Shown: positions 1 to 12,613, numbered from the stretch's first letter. The stretch is DNA of 64,000 bases from Lonicera japonica (GCA_021464415.1 CM038470.1:33098122-33162121); one strand, 5' to 3'. The notes: generated by a model from the letters alone, not told the origin. Program-made: numbers and translations.

Positions 1-1143
1 ATAGAATAATGGATTATTAAAGAATAATGACCATTACAAAACTAGGCTTGGTAACTATTTTTGTGTAATTTTAGTAACGGATATAACCGTTACTTAAATG
101 TTTTTAACGCTTAATTAGTAACGACTTTTTTATTTTGCTAACTTTTTCTTCAATGGACCAAAATCGTTATAAAAGGGCCATTACGATGTAATGAATGCCT
201 ATGAAATTGCCTTTTACTAGAAATAATTAAAAAATTATTCAACCTATACTTGTTCCCTGAAGAGTTATCTCTTATTGGGTTCGTGTCATAATGGTTTCGG
301 GTCATGTTAAAAGTGTTTTTGTACTATATATATGTTTATTTTTATATTATTTTTTGGGTTCAATTAGTGCACAATTCACCAAGCATTTGTTCATAGGTAT
401 AACTCCTGGTGAAAAGTATGCGTCGATTGTACACAATCCACTTGTGCTAACCTCTCAGACCCACATTCTCCATTTACCCAATCCCAATTATCCACTCAAC
501 CTAAAAAACAGTACTATTAGGTATTTCAAAAGTAGGCCCACTGTACATGTTTCCTGTGATGAAAGACACAATCTCCATTATGTTGAACTCTTTGACCTAT
601 AACTGGGGGAGACACATGAAAATGACAAGTATTTATGTTTGTGTTTATAGTTTTTAGCTCAATCGTAATGTTGTTTGCTATTAATGTCCAAATACTATAA
701 TGAAATTAACATGAAATTAGATTTCTTGTTAATCGTGCCTAGTCATGTATAAACGAGTGTTTTATTTTTTTTAGGTCATCTATTTGGATGCAATAATTGA
801 CTAGTTATAACTATGTTTGTTGGGTTACTATGTATTTAAGTGGATTGTGTAAAGTAACATGAGCTCATATCATATTCTTGTCATGGGATTTGTTTTTCTA
901 TAAGGCCATGTCAGGTAAAAATATGAGCTAACAACATAAATTGTCACCGAATGGACTTAGCTAGCAGAAACCAATGAGTCGGTGTCATGTGAAAATTATC
1001 ATTGGTCAATCCAAGGATCGAGTTGGCGAGCAGAGAATCTAGTCTAAAAGACAACATATGGCAACAAAGACCAATTGTATTATAGATAAGAACATAAGCA
1101 CAAATATGCCTTTTTCCTAATAAAAAGAGGAATATACAAACTA
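1..1143. other. gene-free stretch
   Basis: I see no gene here. The DNA is AT-rich with scattered short open frames and no protein similarity I recognise. A 103-codon frame at 291-602 begins with ATG and a hydrophobic stretch, but it has no recognisable domain and I do not call it. Confidence 0.5.
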
Positions 1144-1770
1144 AACCTTGAAGTTTGGGGTCATTTACAACATAAATCTTACTGTTTCAATTTTAGTAAT
1201 GTCAACCTAAAATATATTTAGTTATGTAATGTCAACCTTATATTAACTTTCATTTGATAGCTCTTAACGATGGCTTACATGGCCAGTTGACATGGATTGA
1301 CATGGACAAATTTATTGACAATTTTGACCTAAAGTTTAGGTTATTTTACAACTTTAACCATAATATTTTAATTTTAGCAGTGTTAACCTTGAAGTTTCTT
1401 TAATTTTGCATTGTCAATCCTGAAGTTTCTTTGACTATGCAATGTCAACCCTTCATCCATTTTCATTTCAAAGCTTTTAACAGAGGCTTACGTGGATCCG
1501 ATGTGGACAAATAGAAGAAACTTTACTGTTGGCAATGCTAAAATTAAAACATTAGGGTTAAAGTTGCAAGATACCCCAAATTTTATAATCAAAACTGTCA
1601 ATCCATTTGTCCATGTCAGATCCATGCCAATTGGTGACATAGGCCTCCGTTAAGAGGTTTCAAACAAAAGTGGATAAACGGTTGACATTGTATAACTAAA
1701 AATACTTCAAGGTTAACATTGCTAAAATTGGATCATTAAAGTTAAAGTTGTAATGTAGCCAACCTTCAAA
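1144..1770. repeat. MULE-like inverted-repeat element
   Basis: The left arm (about 1145-1312) and the reverse complement of the right arm (about 1600-1765) share runs such as CTTGAAGT, ATGTCAACC, CTCTTAACG and GACATGGACAAA. The arms are about 170 bp and imperfect. There is no coding capacity. Long, diverged terminal inverted repeats suggest a non-autonomous Mutator-like or foldback element. The exact ends and the target-site duplication are not resolved. Confidence 0.5.
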
Positions 1771-2249
1771 TCATTCAAAGGATGGTCCAAATTCCACTCA
1801 TGGGATTTCTTTATCTCCCATACATATAGGGAGAATTATCAAGCTGCATATTTTTTAGCCAACCTTAGATGTAATGTTAATAGGCTAGTTAGATTTGATA
1901 AATTCTTTATTCCTAGAAAATTTAAAGGGTATTGTTCGTATGGATAAAAATAGGTTGTAAAATTTGAAACTGCAAAAAGTGTAATATGTTTCCCGCTTTT
2001 CTTTCTTTAGTAAAATTCTAGGGCTCTCTACCCTCTTTTTGTTTTTTTTTTTAAAAAAAGGTTGCAATGCAACCTAACTTTTGGGTCAAATTTGTTAATT
2101 GACAATAAAATAATTCGTTGGTATAAAATTTAAAGTACTACTTCTTCCGACGTATACTTGATTTGCATTAAAATATCCGAAATATTAATAAATTAAGTCA
2201 CACTCTTCGCATTATAACTCATTTATAATGCTAAATTCTTGCATTTTTT

Positions 2250-2390
2250 CTTGCAGTTCAAACCCTTTCGCAAGATTTATAGGTAATCAAACACCATTTT
2301 ACATGCTAGAATTTAAGATTGTGCAACTTGCCCACTTGCACAAGACCAACTTTCAAGTTTGTTGTCAATGTATATTTAGAAGGGTGTTAC
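2250..2390 (+). repeat. segmental duplication 5' of the first PPR gene
   Basis: This stretch aligns with 10140-10275. Shared runs include GGTAATCAAA, CCNTTTTACA, AAGATTGTG, AACTTGCCC versus AGCTTGCCC, and GTATATTTAGAA. The copies sit about 1.9 kb and 2.5 kb upstream of the first and second PPR genes, so the duplicated unit included 5' flanking DNA. Confidence 0.6.
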
Positions 2391-2911
2391 TAGACCTATC
2401 AACGGGTTGGTTCGTGTCAATTTTGTGTCGGGTTATAATGAATTCGTATAAATTTTGCCACCACCCAAACAAGAATCGATAAGCTATCGGGTGAGTTTTA
2501 TGTATTCATAAAAGACTCGTTTTGTTATCGTGTAACCCGACACAATCCGATAATACCCGTTAAGGAGATAATTTTTTTTTAAAAATTATATATAATTTTT
2601 TAATTGAATAAGATGAGCAAATAACTAAAATTATTAAAAAAATAGGAATAAACATCTACACCTATTAAAATAAGTACAAATTATTTGTTCATTTAATAAA
2701 CATTATTTATTTAAAAATTTGTAATAATTAACGGGTCTAATGGGTGACCCAAATTCGTTAAGGGTAAACCCGTAAACGACTCGTAATCATTTCGTGTAAA
2801 ATGGGTTAACTTGATAATAACCCGAATTCGTTAAGGATCCACCCATTAACTTATAACTTTGTGTCGATTTGTATTGTGTTATCGCGTAACATATGATTTT
2901 GCTAGGTCTGG
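2391..2911. repeat. degenerate inverted-repeat transposon (ACGGGT-rich)
   Basis: The stretch is bounded by TAGACCTATCA on the left and the inverse of AGACCTAGCA on the right. It is full of ACGGGT, GTAACCC and CGTTAAG words in both orientations, a texture typical of short plant DNA transposons. There is no open reading frame. Family and target-site duplication are not determined. Confidence 0.35.
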
Positions 2912-3065
2912 GCCAATGATATGGTTAATTTATATTACACTTTTTAAAACTAAAAAGACAACATTTTTTCATAATTAAATAAATAGCTTTTTCAGTTTCA
3001 GTTTACAATTTTTTATCAAGCGCCACATAACTTTATAGCATAGTAGTAATATTTTGTTGAAAGAG

Positions 3066-3598
3066 CGTTCGAAATGTTAAAAGCATATTCAATGGAGATG
3101 TTAATTTAAATATTAAAGTAAGATTTTAGCTAAATTCGCATAAAATTACTCCAATCAAGCTGTTAATGATTTGTTAATTTACACATTTTTGTGTCAAATG
3201 CTAAAATTTGTGTTAACTGTGTTAACAGCATCTTTAATGGGGCTGTGTAAAAATAGTTAACTTAGCATTATGTAAAATTTACACATTGTGAGGCTGTCTA
3301 TTTTGCAATCCAATTTACATAACAAAGTAAGATTCTCTCTCCACCAATCTTTTTATCTCCTCATTAACTGCATTACACAACTCACATTTTCTCTCCATCC
3401 ACTCTTTCTCTTTCTTCATTTGTATAGTTTCTTGTTTTTTATATGGCGATTTTTTATTGGACTACTTCTTTTTACACGAGTATTAATATTGACAATTAAA
3501 GAGTAAATAGATATGTGTAATTTTTTTGTGTAAAATTCATTTATCATATATAATTTACACGATAATTTTACACAATCCTATTAGAAATGCTCTTAGCG
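3066..3598. repeat. possible MITE upstream of the first PPR gene
   Basis: The left end (GTTAAAAGCATATTCAATGG) resembles the inverse of the right end (CCTATTAGAAATGCTCTTAG), and words such as TTTACACA recur inside. This looks like a MITE of the kind whose ends read AGAGCATCTCCAATGG. The call rests on imperfect end similarity only. Confidence 0.3.
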
Positions 3599-4159
3599 TT
3601 TTAGTTAGCCATGCTAAAGAAATGTTGACAGCTAATCTCGCCCGAAATTACTTTTGTATAGAAAGAAGATATCCAAATCTAGAGAGAGAAATTTGACTCA
3701 CCGGAAAAAATTGTAGAGAGAAGAAAATTCATATCTAGAGAGAAGTATATAGAAAAATTTGTAAAAACTCGTCGGATCTAGAGAGGAAGACTCAAATCTA
3801 TGAACGCCGGCGTAAAAGTCTTGCTAGGGACGCCTTTCCTTTCGTCGGAAATGCCTTTTTCTCGCTTGAGACCCCTTCTCTCCTCTGAGTAGAGGAGAAA
3901 CCAAGTGAGATCTAGAAAGAGAAATACAAATTTGTGAAATCTGGCCAATGGTTCTTGCCGGAGATGGCTTTTTCTCGCCAAAGAGTCCTTTTCTCTCACC
4001 GGCCTATGTATTAATTGTCAATTAGTATTGAGTTGGCTTCTTAGAGAGATTCTTCTTCTTCCACTGCGAGGAATTCTTCTCCTTCTTCGTCTTCTGCTAT
4101 TTTGGTTGCCTGCAGCAGTAACGCTAACACAAACGGTACAAGCATATATTACTACTGCT

Positions 4160-5956
4160 ATGTCTCCTTCATTTTTATTCTCTCTTATTTTTAGTATTCA
4201 CAATCCTCATCCTCGTTATACCACTCGACTAGCAGCTAATTCCTTTCATTTGATTAATCATAGAAGAAAATTTTCCAATAATAATAATAATAATGATAGC
4301 AGCAGTAGCACCAGATCTGACCTTGCTCATGCCTCAACTATGTTTATTGATATGCTTCATACGAGGCCCTTGCCCCCTATTCAACGATTCAACAAACTTT
4401 TAGTTCAAATTGCCAAAATGAAGCACTATCCAACTGCCATTTCCCTCATTCATAGTTTAGATTTGTTAGGAATCAAAAATGTCAGGCCAGATGTTTACAC
4501 TTTTAACATTGCCATCAATTGTTTCTCCAACTTGAATAGGGTCGATTTCGGCTTCTCTCTTTTGGGCAAACTCTTCAAACTCGGTTATCAACCAGATTGT
4601 ACAACATTCAACACATTAATTAGAGGGCTTTGCTTAGATGGTAAGCTTGCTCGAGCTGTGAGGTTTTTTGATGAAATTGTATTGAAAGGGTTCCAACCCG
4701 ATTTGATCACTTATGGAACATTAATAAACGGACTCTGCAAAATAGGAAATACACGTGCTGCTCTTTTGTTGCTAAAACATATGGAGCAAGCAACAAGTTG
4801 TGAACCTGGCATAGTAGAATACAGCACAATCATTGATAGCCTTTGCAAAGACAAGCAAGTTAAGGACGCTTTGGAGTTGTTATCCGATATGATCGGGAAA
4901 GGCATTATGCCAGATGTTGTCATCTGCACCTGCTTAATTCAAGGTTTATCTAATTTAGGCCAGTGGAAAGAAGTTACGAGACTATTGAGTGAAATTAGTA
5001 CGAGAAACATCTCACCGGATGTCCAAACATTTAATGTTATAGTTGACACACTTTGTAAAGAAGGGAAGGCTAAAGAAGCGCACGAAGTTCTTGATTTGAT
5101 GATCCAAAGAGGAGTGGAGCCCAATACTATCACATATAGCGCATTGATGGATGGATACTGTTTGATTGGAAAAGCTGGCGACGCTAGAAAAGTACTCGAA
5201 TTTATGAAAGCTCGAGGCTGTGAGCCTGATAATTTCACTTATAACATCTTGATCAACAGTTACTGCAAGACTAAATGGATAGATGAGGCCTTCGGATTAT
5301 TTGAGGATATGTCTCGTAGAGGATTGATTCCTGATACTGTTACTTACACTACTATTATTGGTGGATTGTGTAGTGTGGGTAGACAACTGGATGCATGTGT
5401 GCTTCTAGATAAGATGCGAACTCAAGGCCAACTGCCAAATCTATTTACTTATGCTACTCTATTGAAATTCCTATGTAAAGAAAAGCGTCTTGACGAGGCT
5501 CTGTTGTTATTTAACATGATTGAAGATGATGGATTGGTTCCTAATATTGTGATATACGACATTCTTATTGACGGTATGTGCAAAGCTGGGAAACTTGATG
5601 CTGGGAAGGAAATCCTTTTGAGTCTTCCAAAGAAGGGGTTGCAGCCTGATACTCGATCATACACTACAGTGATAAACGGATTGTGTAAACAGGGCAAGTT
5701 AAGGGAAGCAAACGAGTTTCTCAACAAAATGGAAGAAAAGGGTTGCTTACCAGATGGGTACACTTATAATATAATCATTCAAGCATTTCTACAGGATGAG
5801 GAGATAACAAAGGCAATTGAACTAATTCGTGTAATGCTTGCTAGGGGTTTCTTGGCGAATGCTTGCACGACAAAACTCATAGTTAACTTCTTGTGTGATG
5901 ATGGGTTGGATCCTTCACATAAAGCAGTGCTCCGAAAGTTCTTCAACATTACGTAA
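4160..5956 (+). CDS. P-class PPR protein, restorer-of-fertility-like (first copy, intact)
   Basis: The product is a 598-residue pentatricopeptide-repeat protein without introns. I chose the ATG at 4160 (MSPSFLF). The frame stays open upstream to 4028 but offers only a TTG there, and MSP is conserved at 12614 and 63241. Residues 1-40 are Arg/His/Ser-rich and lack acidic residues. They end near RRKFSN, which suits a mitochondrial presequence. An Asn/Ser tract follows. From about residue 73 to 575 there are about fourteen 35-residue P-type repeats of the form (V)xTYNxLIxGLCKxGxxxxAxxLLxxMxxxGxxPD, then a short tail. No PLS, E or DYW domain is present. RFL proteins bind mitochondrial transcripts and promote their processing; that role here is inferred from family. 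The 3' flank is shared with the second copy. This is the only complete PPR gene in the window. Confidence 0.93.
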   Translation: MSPSFLFSLIFSIHNPHPRYTTRLAANSFHLINHRRKFSNNNNNNDSSSSTRSDLAHASTMFIDMLHTRPLPPIQRFNKLLVQIAKMKHYPTAISLIHSLDLLGIKNVRPDVYTFNIAINCFSNLNRVDFGFSLLGKLFKLGYQPDCTTFNTLIRGLCLDGKLARAVRFFDEIVLKGFQPDLITYGTLINGLCKIGNTRAALLLLKHMEQATSCEPGIVEYSTIIDSLCKDKQVKDALELLSDMIGKGIMPDVVICTCLIQGLSNLGQWKEVTRLLSEISTRNISPDVQTFNVIVDTLCKEGKAKEAHEVLDLMIQRGVEPNTITYSALMDGYCLIGKAGDARKVLEFMKARGCEPDNFTYNILINSYCKTKWIDEAFGLFEDMSRRGLIPDTVTYTTIIGGLCSVGRQLDACVLLDKMRTQGQLPNLFTYATLLKFLCKEKRLDEALLLFNMIEDDGLVPNIVIYDILIDGMCKAGKLDAGKEILLSLPKKGLQPDTRSYTTVINGLCKQGKLREANEFLNKMEEKGCLPDGYTYNIIIQAFLQDEEITKAIELIRVMLARGFLANACTTKLIVNFLCDDGLDPSHKAVLRKFFNIT

Positions 5957-6359
5957 ATTGTAAACTGTTATGGTGCTGCATTTGTATGAATTACATTGAT
6001 TATTTGTATTTAGTAAGATTGAATTTATCCATTTGATCATCTTTATGAAGATTTCACTCCAAGTTGAGGTTTCTTGTTGCTTTTCTGAAATTCAAATATG
6101 TTGTGTATGTACTTAATACACGTCAGAGGAAACGGCTACATTTATGATGAACTAATCTTGGTCTAATTAAAATTTCATACTGAATACATCTATATTCAAT
6201 TATTCATGAACTAATCTTGGTCTTTAAGTCAATGTTTTCTATGGATTTAGACTTTTCTTTAGTTATTCCGAAGGCTTTTACCAACTCAAATAAGGTAAAG
6301 TTATTTTGGAAATTTTCAACTTGCATTTACGTTTGATAATTATCAAATATATACATATA

Positions 6360-6763
6360 GGGAGCATTTCCTATAAGGATTACTATTCACGGACCTTATC
6401 TACGGATTTGCCCTTTTGGCACGCTTCCCGATGGAATTTTTTGATGAAATTTGGTGGGGAAGTTCTTCATCGTGTGTAGAACATCTCCATCAAATTTCGT
6501 CAAAAAATTCAACCGGGAAGTAGGTTAACTACATGATTGAAAAATATTGGTCCAAAAATAGATATATAAAATCCAATATTTTTCAATCATATAGTTAACC
6601 CACTTCCCGGTTGAATTTTTTGACGAAATTTGGTGGAGATGTTCTACACACGATGAAGATCATCCACACCAAATTTCATCAAAAAATTCCATCGGGAAGC
6701 GTGCCAAAAGGGCAAATCCGTAAATAAGGTCCGTGAATAGTAATCCTTATAGGAAATGCTCCC
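6360..6763. mobile_element. 404-bp foldback MITE, double-hairpin family
   Basis: The element is almost a perfect palindrome. It starts GGGAGCATTTCC and ends GGAAATGCTCCC, and the two halves fold together over about 190 bp around an AT-rich centre near 6560. Each arm carries a second inverted repeat (ATGAAATTTGGTGG against CCACCAAATTTCATC type), so one strand can fold as a long hairpin or as two smaller ones. The flanking five bases are ATATA on both sides, but AT-repeat context makes that weak evidence. A second copy lies at 61715-62078 and a diverged piece at 46678-46795. Confidence 0.85.
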
Positions 6764-8468
6764 ATATATATATATATATATATAAATTTATATATTCGGG
6801 ATCATCCTTTAATGTGGTACTTGATTGTACAGTTCTGCTTATGGATATATGTAACCCAGCTTGAGTAATATATAATATATAGCCTCATGGCAGTTTGAAG
6901 TAGTTCTGTTTGATATGCTCGTTTGGTTGAAAGAGAGATGAAGGGTAGACCTGTGATTGCGGGTTAATTGTTTATTGATCCTTGGGCAATATTAATTTTC
7001 ATCAAAATAATGATGACAATAATTGGGAAGATTGTAAGATTCTCAAGAAGAAGAAAAATTCGGTTATCAATCAGGTCCGAAGAATTTTTTCAGAAATTGC
7101 AGTCCGACAGAAGGCATGTACTTTTATAAAGTAGCTTCGATAAGATTGTGTAAATTATTGTATTGTGTTTGTAACGTAATTAATGACATGGTCTGTATTT
7201 AATTATTGTACTTTAAGGCGTCAAGCATGATGTAAGCCGAACTTAAAATGTGTTAAAGTCCATAGTTTAGTATTATAAATAAGGTTTATCCCCCTGTGTA
7301 GGGAGGTTCAAGTTAAGGCAAATAGCTTAGTATTTGTAAGTCTCCTTTCTTTTAAGTTAATCCTTGTATAGTTAAATAAATATATTATTACTTGCCTAAC
7401 CCCATTTGCCCATCATAATTATCAGTACCGAGGATAGATTTTTTTTTTTCCAGTTTTTTGGCTGTTTTTCATAATTTCAAGGTCCATAGTTGCTTTTTTG
7501 ATTGGTTTTTGCTTCCAAGTTTGAGCTCTATTTCATCTGTTTCAATACTTCTATTTATTTATTTTGCTTCTCTATTTGAGTACTTCTATTATTTTCATTT
7601 GCTTTTTTCATAAGTATATTATAAATGTTGTTACTTATTTGAATGTTATTTACTTTTGGGATAATATAATTTGGTATTAGTATTTATTTAGCTTCCTTTT
7701 TAAACCTAGATTAATTATTTTTTATTTATTTTTTTAATATACAAATGCTTTGCACGAAAGGCTTACGCCTTGCCTTTAAACAAGCAAACGCCTTCGCCTT
7801 TTAAAATACATTGATTGCAAATCTTTTTTTTTTCTTTGTATGTACAGTAAAATGCTTCTTGATTGCTTTCAGTGCATAGTTTTAGGCTTTGTTTTGTTTG
7901 GTTGGTTAGCTTCAGGATTCTTTCAATTTTTGTATGAGTTGATACACTGTGGTGTGTCTTCATTTTTAATGAGATTCTTTTAACTTTGTATATAATCTTT
8001 TGCTAATGTTTAAAATTTATGATCTCAGCAAATTCAGTTTGTGTTTCAATCCTGTGGCCCACAAAGTGTAGATTTTTTTGTGTTACGAGTCAACTCAGGA
8101 CATATTTATGTTCAGTGGGGTATTTTGACTGTTGAGAAATGTTTATGTTGCACTATTAATAATTTTTCATTGTGAATGGGCAGGAAGGCGTTGCGATGAT
8201 CGGTTTTTATTTTCTTATGTGTGTTTGATCAATGAGCATGTCAACCATCAGCGGAAGGTTGTTCTGAAGCTCGTTTTGTGAGACAAGAATTGCTGGAGTG
8301 AGACGAAATAACGCAGGAAAACAAGGTTCTTTATCATCTCTTTCTACTCTAACTTTTCGTTTCTTTTTGTTTTGAAACTCAGTTTATTGTGTTGACTGTT
8401 CATTCAATGGGAGGAGGCTACTGTTGTGAGGATTGCATTCTCTTATTTTCTTTGCATATGATTGATAC

Positions 8469-8469
<1 letters not shown>
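6764..8469. other. gene-free stretch
   Basis: After a short TA repeat this stretch is AT-rich and holds no gene I recognise. The segment 8165-8350 (words GAATGGGCAGGAAGG, GATCAATGAGCAT, AAGGTTCTTTATCATCTCT) resembles 24195-24380, another trace of duplication around the PPR cluster. Confidence 0.5.

Positions 8470-8523
<54 letters not shown>
8470..8523. repeat. (TTA)n microsatellite
   Basis: An uninterrupted TTA/ATT trinucleotide tract of about 54 bp. Confidence 0.95.
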
Positions 8524-8524
<1 letters not shown>

Positions 8525-9635
8525 GTTGCAGTGATGGATTAAATTTAAAATATTCTATTTGGATATAGACATGTGAAAAAAATTTAGACTCTTAATTCAA
8601 AAATTTAATGACACGTGATTCAGTTCGGGGCCAGAACCCATTAATTTTTTACTACTATTCAAGAGTAGCAACGAGAGCTCGGAGATGACGAAATCTATAT
8701 TTTAGGTTATTATTTTTGTTTTGTTCTTTATGTTGAAGTTCATATTGGGGTTCTTAAAGAACACTGAGGCAATTGATGATCTAGCTCCAACATGGAGGCT
8801 TTGGCCAATAGCTGGAGTGAGTCATGGTAATCGTAATTGAGATAGGGTCAACAGATTTGGACTCTTTTATTGGTTTTCTCTTCCTCCTTCAATTTTTGTG
8901 TTTGAGCTTTATGAGGATGCCTATAAGCTCGTATGAAGCAAAGTGAGTTGCTTTCATAATTGCTCTTCAAGGTATAGTAGTTGGGGCGCTAGCGAAGTAT
9001 ATTATGAATTCTGCTCTTGAGGTCGAGGTGGTGGAAGCAAGCCATTCTCCAATTTCTCATAAAATTGAGTTGTTTATTATTCAATCATTTTTCATCTTTG
9101 CAATCAAACGCATCCTACCTCGTTATAACAATCATTTCCCAGTCCCTGTGCACATTGTAACTAGCTTGCTATGCATTTGTAAGAAAAGTATTGGTATTGT
9201 CAAGGCAATTTAGATGGGTTTACACCTAATTGTGTTTCGCATATTTTGACAATGTTTATCAGGTGTTTGGACGCAACTAAAGCTTCGGTGTTTTGTGGAA
9301 GCAGAGACTGGAAGATTCATTTTTGGTGTTGATGCTTCTAAAGACAGTGTGATTAGTTTTTTGGTCAAAGTTGTGCATGCCCTATTTTATGTAAGAAGTG
9401 TATTTTTGCAGATAGATCTTATTACTATCTAATGTTGGGGAAGAACCCATTGCTTATTAGCTTTTAGCTTGTTCATTAGAAATTTGGAATGGATTCTATT
9501 TTTCTTGCTGCATGACTACTCGCGTGTTAAAATCATTCTTCAAAACGCGCCTCTCCATTTTGAAGAAGAAATTATGTAAGAATTTCTAATGTTTATATGG
9601 ATGTGCTTTTCTTGATCTGCCATTGTCAATGTGTT

Positions 9636-9677
<42 letters not shown>

Positions 9678-9976
9678 CCTATATATATATTACATGTATA
9701 AGACATTCACACCAAGCTTGTTTTGTTAAAGATTGAACAAGTCAGACACGCTCAATCTGTTGGCAAAGAGCCAGTTCAACTGAAGCTTAGATGGGAAGCA
9801 ATTTGTTACGTATGAATTACTATCTATCATATATTCTGTTTATATTCGAATTCTTACGAAATCTTATAATTCTTCTAAATCCACTCTAATTCTTCCACCA
9901 ACAATTAAATTATAATTGAACCATAAAATTCTAGCTTATTTTATGACTCTTGTAGTGTCGTGTACACACACTTCAA
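8525..9976. other. non-coding duplicated block (copy 1)
   Basis: No gene is visible. The segment about 9120-9480 is similar to 27480-27790 and, inverted, to 29495-29800. Shared words include AATGTTTATCAGG, GCAACTAAAGC/GCAACTGAAGC, GACTGGAAG/GACTGAAAG, TTTTTTGGTCA and AGAACCCATTGC. Conservation in three copies but no frame suggests either UTR exons that travelled with PPR genes or an unidentified transposon. Confidence 0.5.
9638..9674. repeat. (CT)n microsatellite
   Basis: A pure CT dinucleotide run of about 37 bp, followed by a short (AT)n tract. Confidence 0.95.
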
Positions 9977-10139
9977 TTGCAAATTGCTAGTTTAGTTCAA
10001 GCATTTATAGGTCATCACAGTCACGTACAATACATGTATATTATGACTAGTACTTATAAAGAGAGAGAAATCTTTACCTTACAATTCTTTGTTGGCCGCA
10101 CTTCTCTTTCGCAAGTCAAGGGAGAGAGAGTGCTAATCA

Positions 10140-10275
10140 ATCTTGCAAGTCAAATCCATTTACAGCATTTACAGGTAATCAAATACCGTTTTACAGGTAT
10201 GGCTTCAAGATTGTGTAGCTTGCCCTAACTGAACGAGTCCCAGTTTCATGTTAGTGGTCAGTGTATATTTAGAAC
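10140..10275 (+). repeat. segmental duplication 5' of the second PPR gene
   Basis: Partner of 2250-2390, with the same orientation relative to the PPR gene. From 10280 to 11640 I see only AT-rich DNA without a recognisable gene. Confidence 0.6.
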
Positions 10276-11649
10276 GGCCCAATCTATGATTAGTTTATAT
10301 GTAAAAAGGCTAATATGTACTACACTTCTTCAAAAAGGGCCCAAGAAGAAAAAATGTTATGTGTTGTACCAAGTAATCTCTTCTCGGTTATAATGAATCA
10401 AGTGTTTTTACCTCCTTTTGGCCGTAATGTATCAAGAACCGTAACTTTAGTTCTTATTGGCTGAGAAAGTTATTTTTTGTCTGATACTAACAAGTCTAGC
10501 CTAATCGGCCCATTCAAACCGATCATTTTTACCTCATCTTCGTGGTAGCGGTCCTAGTGGATTGAACATCCTATAACAAACTCGGTCCATGCCAACTGAG
10601 TCATTATACCGACGAAGAGGGGGGAAGAGGCCCTGTTCATGGACCAACCGTTTCTGTTGACCTAGTTCTTCAATTTCAATGGAGGTTGTTGTTACTGGTG
10701 TGGTTTGTTTGTTATTTAAATGGAGTTTGAGATTTTTTTGAATGGTGAAGAGAGCCAGAGAAAGGGTTTGATGTGGAAGGAAAGGTATTCCCTTCTGTTT
10801 GAATGGAGAGGTTTTGTTACTGCTTTTTCTTCTTTTCTTTTCTTTTTTATTTATTAAATTATATTTTAAATTATGTATTAATGTTAACTATTCTGGATAA
10901 TAATGGAACATGTTTGGAGAATGTTAGTGACAAAAAATTCTCACTTAAGGGATGTCTGTGATGAGGAAGATGTGAAGATGTTATAGACAATAAAAAGAGT
11001 CGACAATATCATCACCTTATAAAATTTCACTACAGATTATTTTTTATTGTTAAAATAATCATGTGGAGTGCTAATTCATAGCCCATTTTGGCCAAACCAT
11101 CAGCAACATTATTACAATTTCTTGAGCCTTGGCCCATTGATAACTGTAGAGTTCCAAACTTGTGCTAGAAGAGTTTTATGCTCTGACACGAGCGATATGA
11201 TGAATTATCTTGAGATGAATCCGTTTTTATAATGATATAATGAATTATCTTGCCATTATGTATGTGATAAAATTATTTTTTTACCATTATATAGCACGCA
11301 TTAATGACATTTTTTTAAGATGATCATAATATGCAGTTAATAAGAAACATATTCTTATAAAAAGCTATCTTTTTTGTATTATAGTAGAATTAATGTGTGC
11401 TCTTAGAGTATATATTAACAATTTTTATTTTCTTATATATAATTCGGTTTAATTCGATTTTGGAGTAGCTTGCCTCAAACCTGAACCAAACTATTTGGTT
11501 TCGGTTCAATTTTCTCGTTTTTGATTTCGATTTTTTTTTTGTTTGGTCCATTGATTAGTTTTCGGATTAGCTTTAACACCCCTAAATATGGCTACATTTT
11601 TTTTCCAACAAGCGTTTTGATACATTTTACCCCTGCTCTAGCATGTATT

Positions 11650-11665
11650 GGGGGGGGGGGGGGGG
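11650..11665. repeat. G16 homopolymer
   Basis: Sixteen consecutive G residues on the plus strand. It could form G-quadruplex structure and is a likely spot for length error or polymorphism. Confidence 0.9.
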
Positions 11666-11876
11666 TATTCAATTTAAATTATATAGAAATTTTTTGTATT
11701 TAAAGTTCATAACTATTCAATTAAAATTTTAAAATATCTGTCTAAATATTATGATATTCAAAAGTTTAATAACTTTAGAAGTTTTTAATTATTGGTGGAT
11801 TGTAGAATTTTGTAAAAAAAAAATCTATTTAGAAATCTTTTACTTGCCCAGAGATTTTAGAATTCTCTCTTAACAG

Positions 11877-12275
11877 GTGGCATTATTTACACCCCAAATT
11901 TGTCATAAACACTCCTTTTAAAATTTAGTTGAAAACACATTTTAACACATCCTTATTTGTCACAAACACTTTCTTCCATTGCCTGATATTACGTCAGTAT
12001 TTAACAACAAACTCTCCTCGTATAAGTCGAGTTTATGTAAGTGCATGCACCTCTCATTAAGCGAGCCTTATTTAAAAAACATTCTATTGCTTGATGTTAA
12101 GCGAATTCTTACAAACAAATTCTCTCCAAGTGGGGTAAATGTGTGTGACTTCACTCACTTTTCATTAGGCGAATCTTAGAGGGTGTTAGTAATTAAAAAT
12201 TTACCTTAAAGGTGCTTGCGACAAAGAGGGTGTTTGTGACAAATATGAATGATGTAAGTAACACTACCCTTTAAG
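11877..12275. repeat. MITE-like inverted repeat upstream of the second PPR gene
   Basis: The left end (GGTGGCATTATTTACACC, then TTTGTCATAAACACTCC) matches the reverse complement of the right end (GGTAGTGTTACTTACATC, then TTTGTCACAAACACCCTC) at roughly 70% over 40 bases. It is non-coding, about 400 bp, and ends about 340 bp before the PPR start codon, so it may lie in the promoter. Confidence 0.45.
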
Positions 12276-12613
12276 AGAGAGTTCCCGTATACACATTCTC
12301 TCAATATCCTAAGTACTCGCTCTCTCATAAACTCATTAAATATTTATTTTTGCATCCTTGTAAATATTTCTTATATCTTTAAGGGTGTTTGATTGTCATA
12401 ATTTTTTTATGAAAAATAAAATTTTTTCACTCAAAGTTGTCACTTTTAGTGTGTTTGATTGCCAAAATTTTTATAGATGGCCTAATTATTTCTCCTGCTT
12501 CTCCATTCATTACCACGATCAAGGAGGAGAAAGATTGTGAGCTACAAGCAGCAGGTAGAGGAAGCTGCTTCTTCTTCATTGTTACCAGCAACAACACCAG
12601 CGGTAGTATTGCT

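Noticed and set aside
291..602. Possible 103-residue secreted or membrane protein
   Set aside because: ATG and hydrophobic start only. There is no domain, no similarity I recognise and no supporting signals.
4028..4159. Longer N terminus for the first PPR protein
   Set aside because: The frame is open, but the only start candidate is TTG at 4028. The ATG at 4160 is conserved in all three copies and gives a plausible mitochondrial presequence.
4711..5763. Minus-strand open frames inside the PPR genes
   Set aside because: They mirror the repeat periodicity of the PPR coding strand and recur in every copy as its antisense.
12437..12613. Longer N terminus for the second PPR protein
   Set aside because: Same reason: it opens with TTG at 12437, and the corresponding region upstream of the third copy is not in frame.
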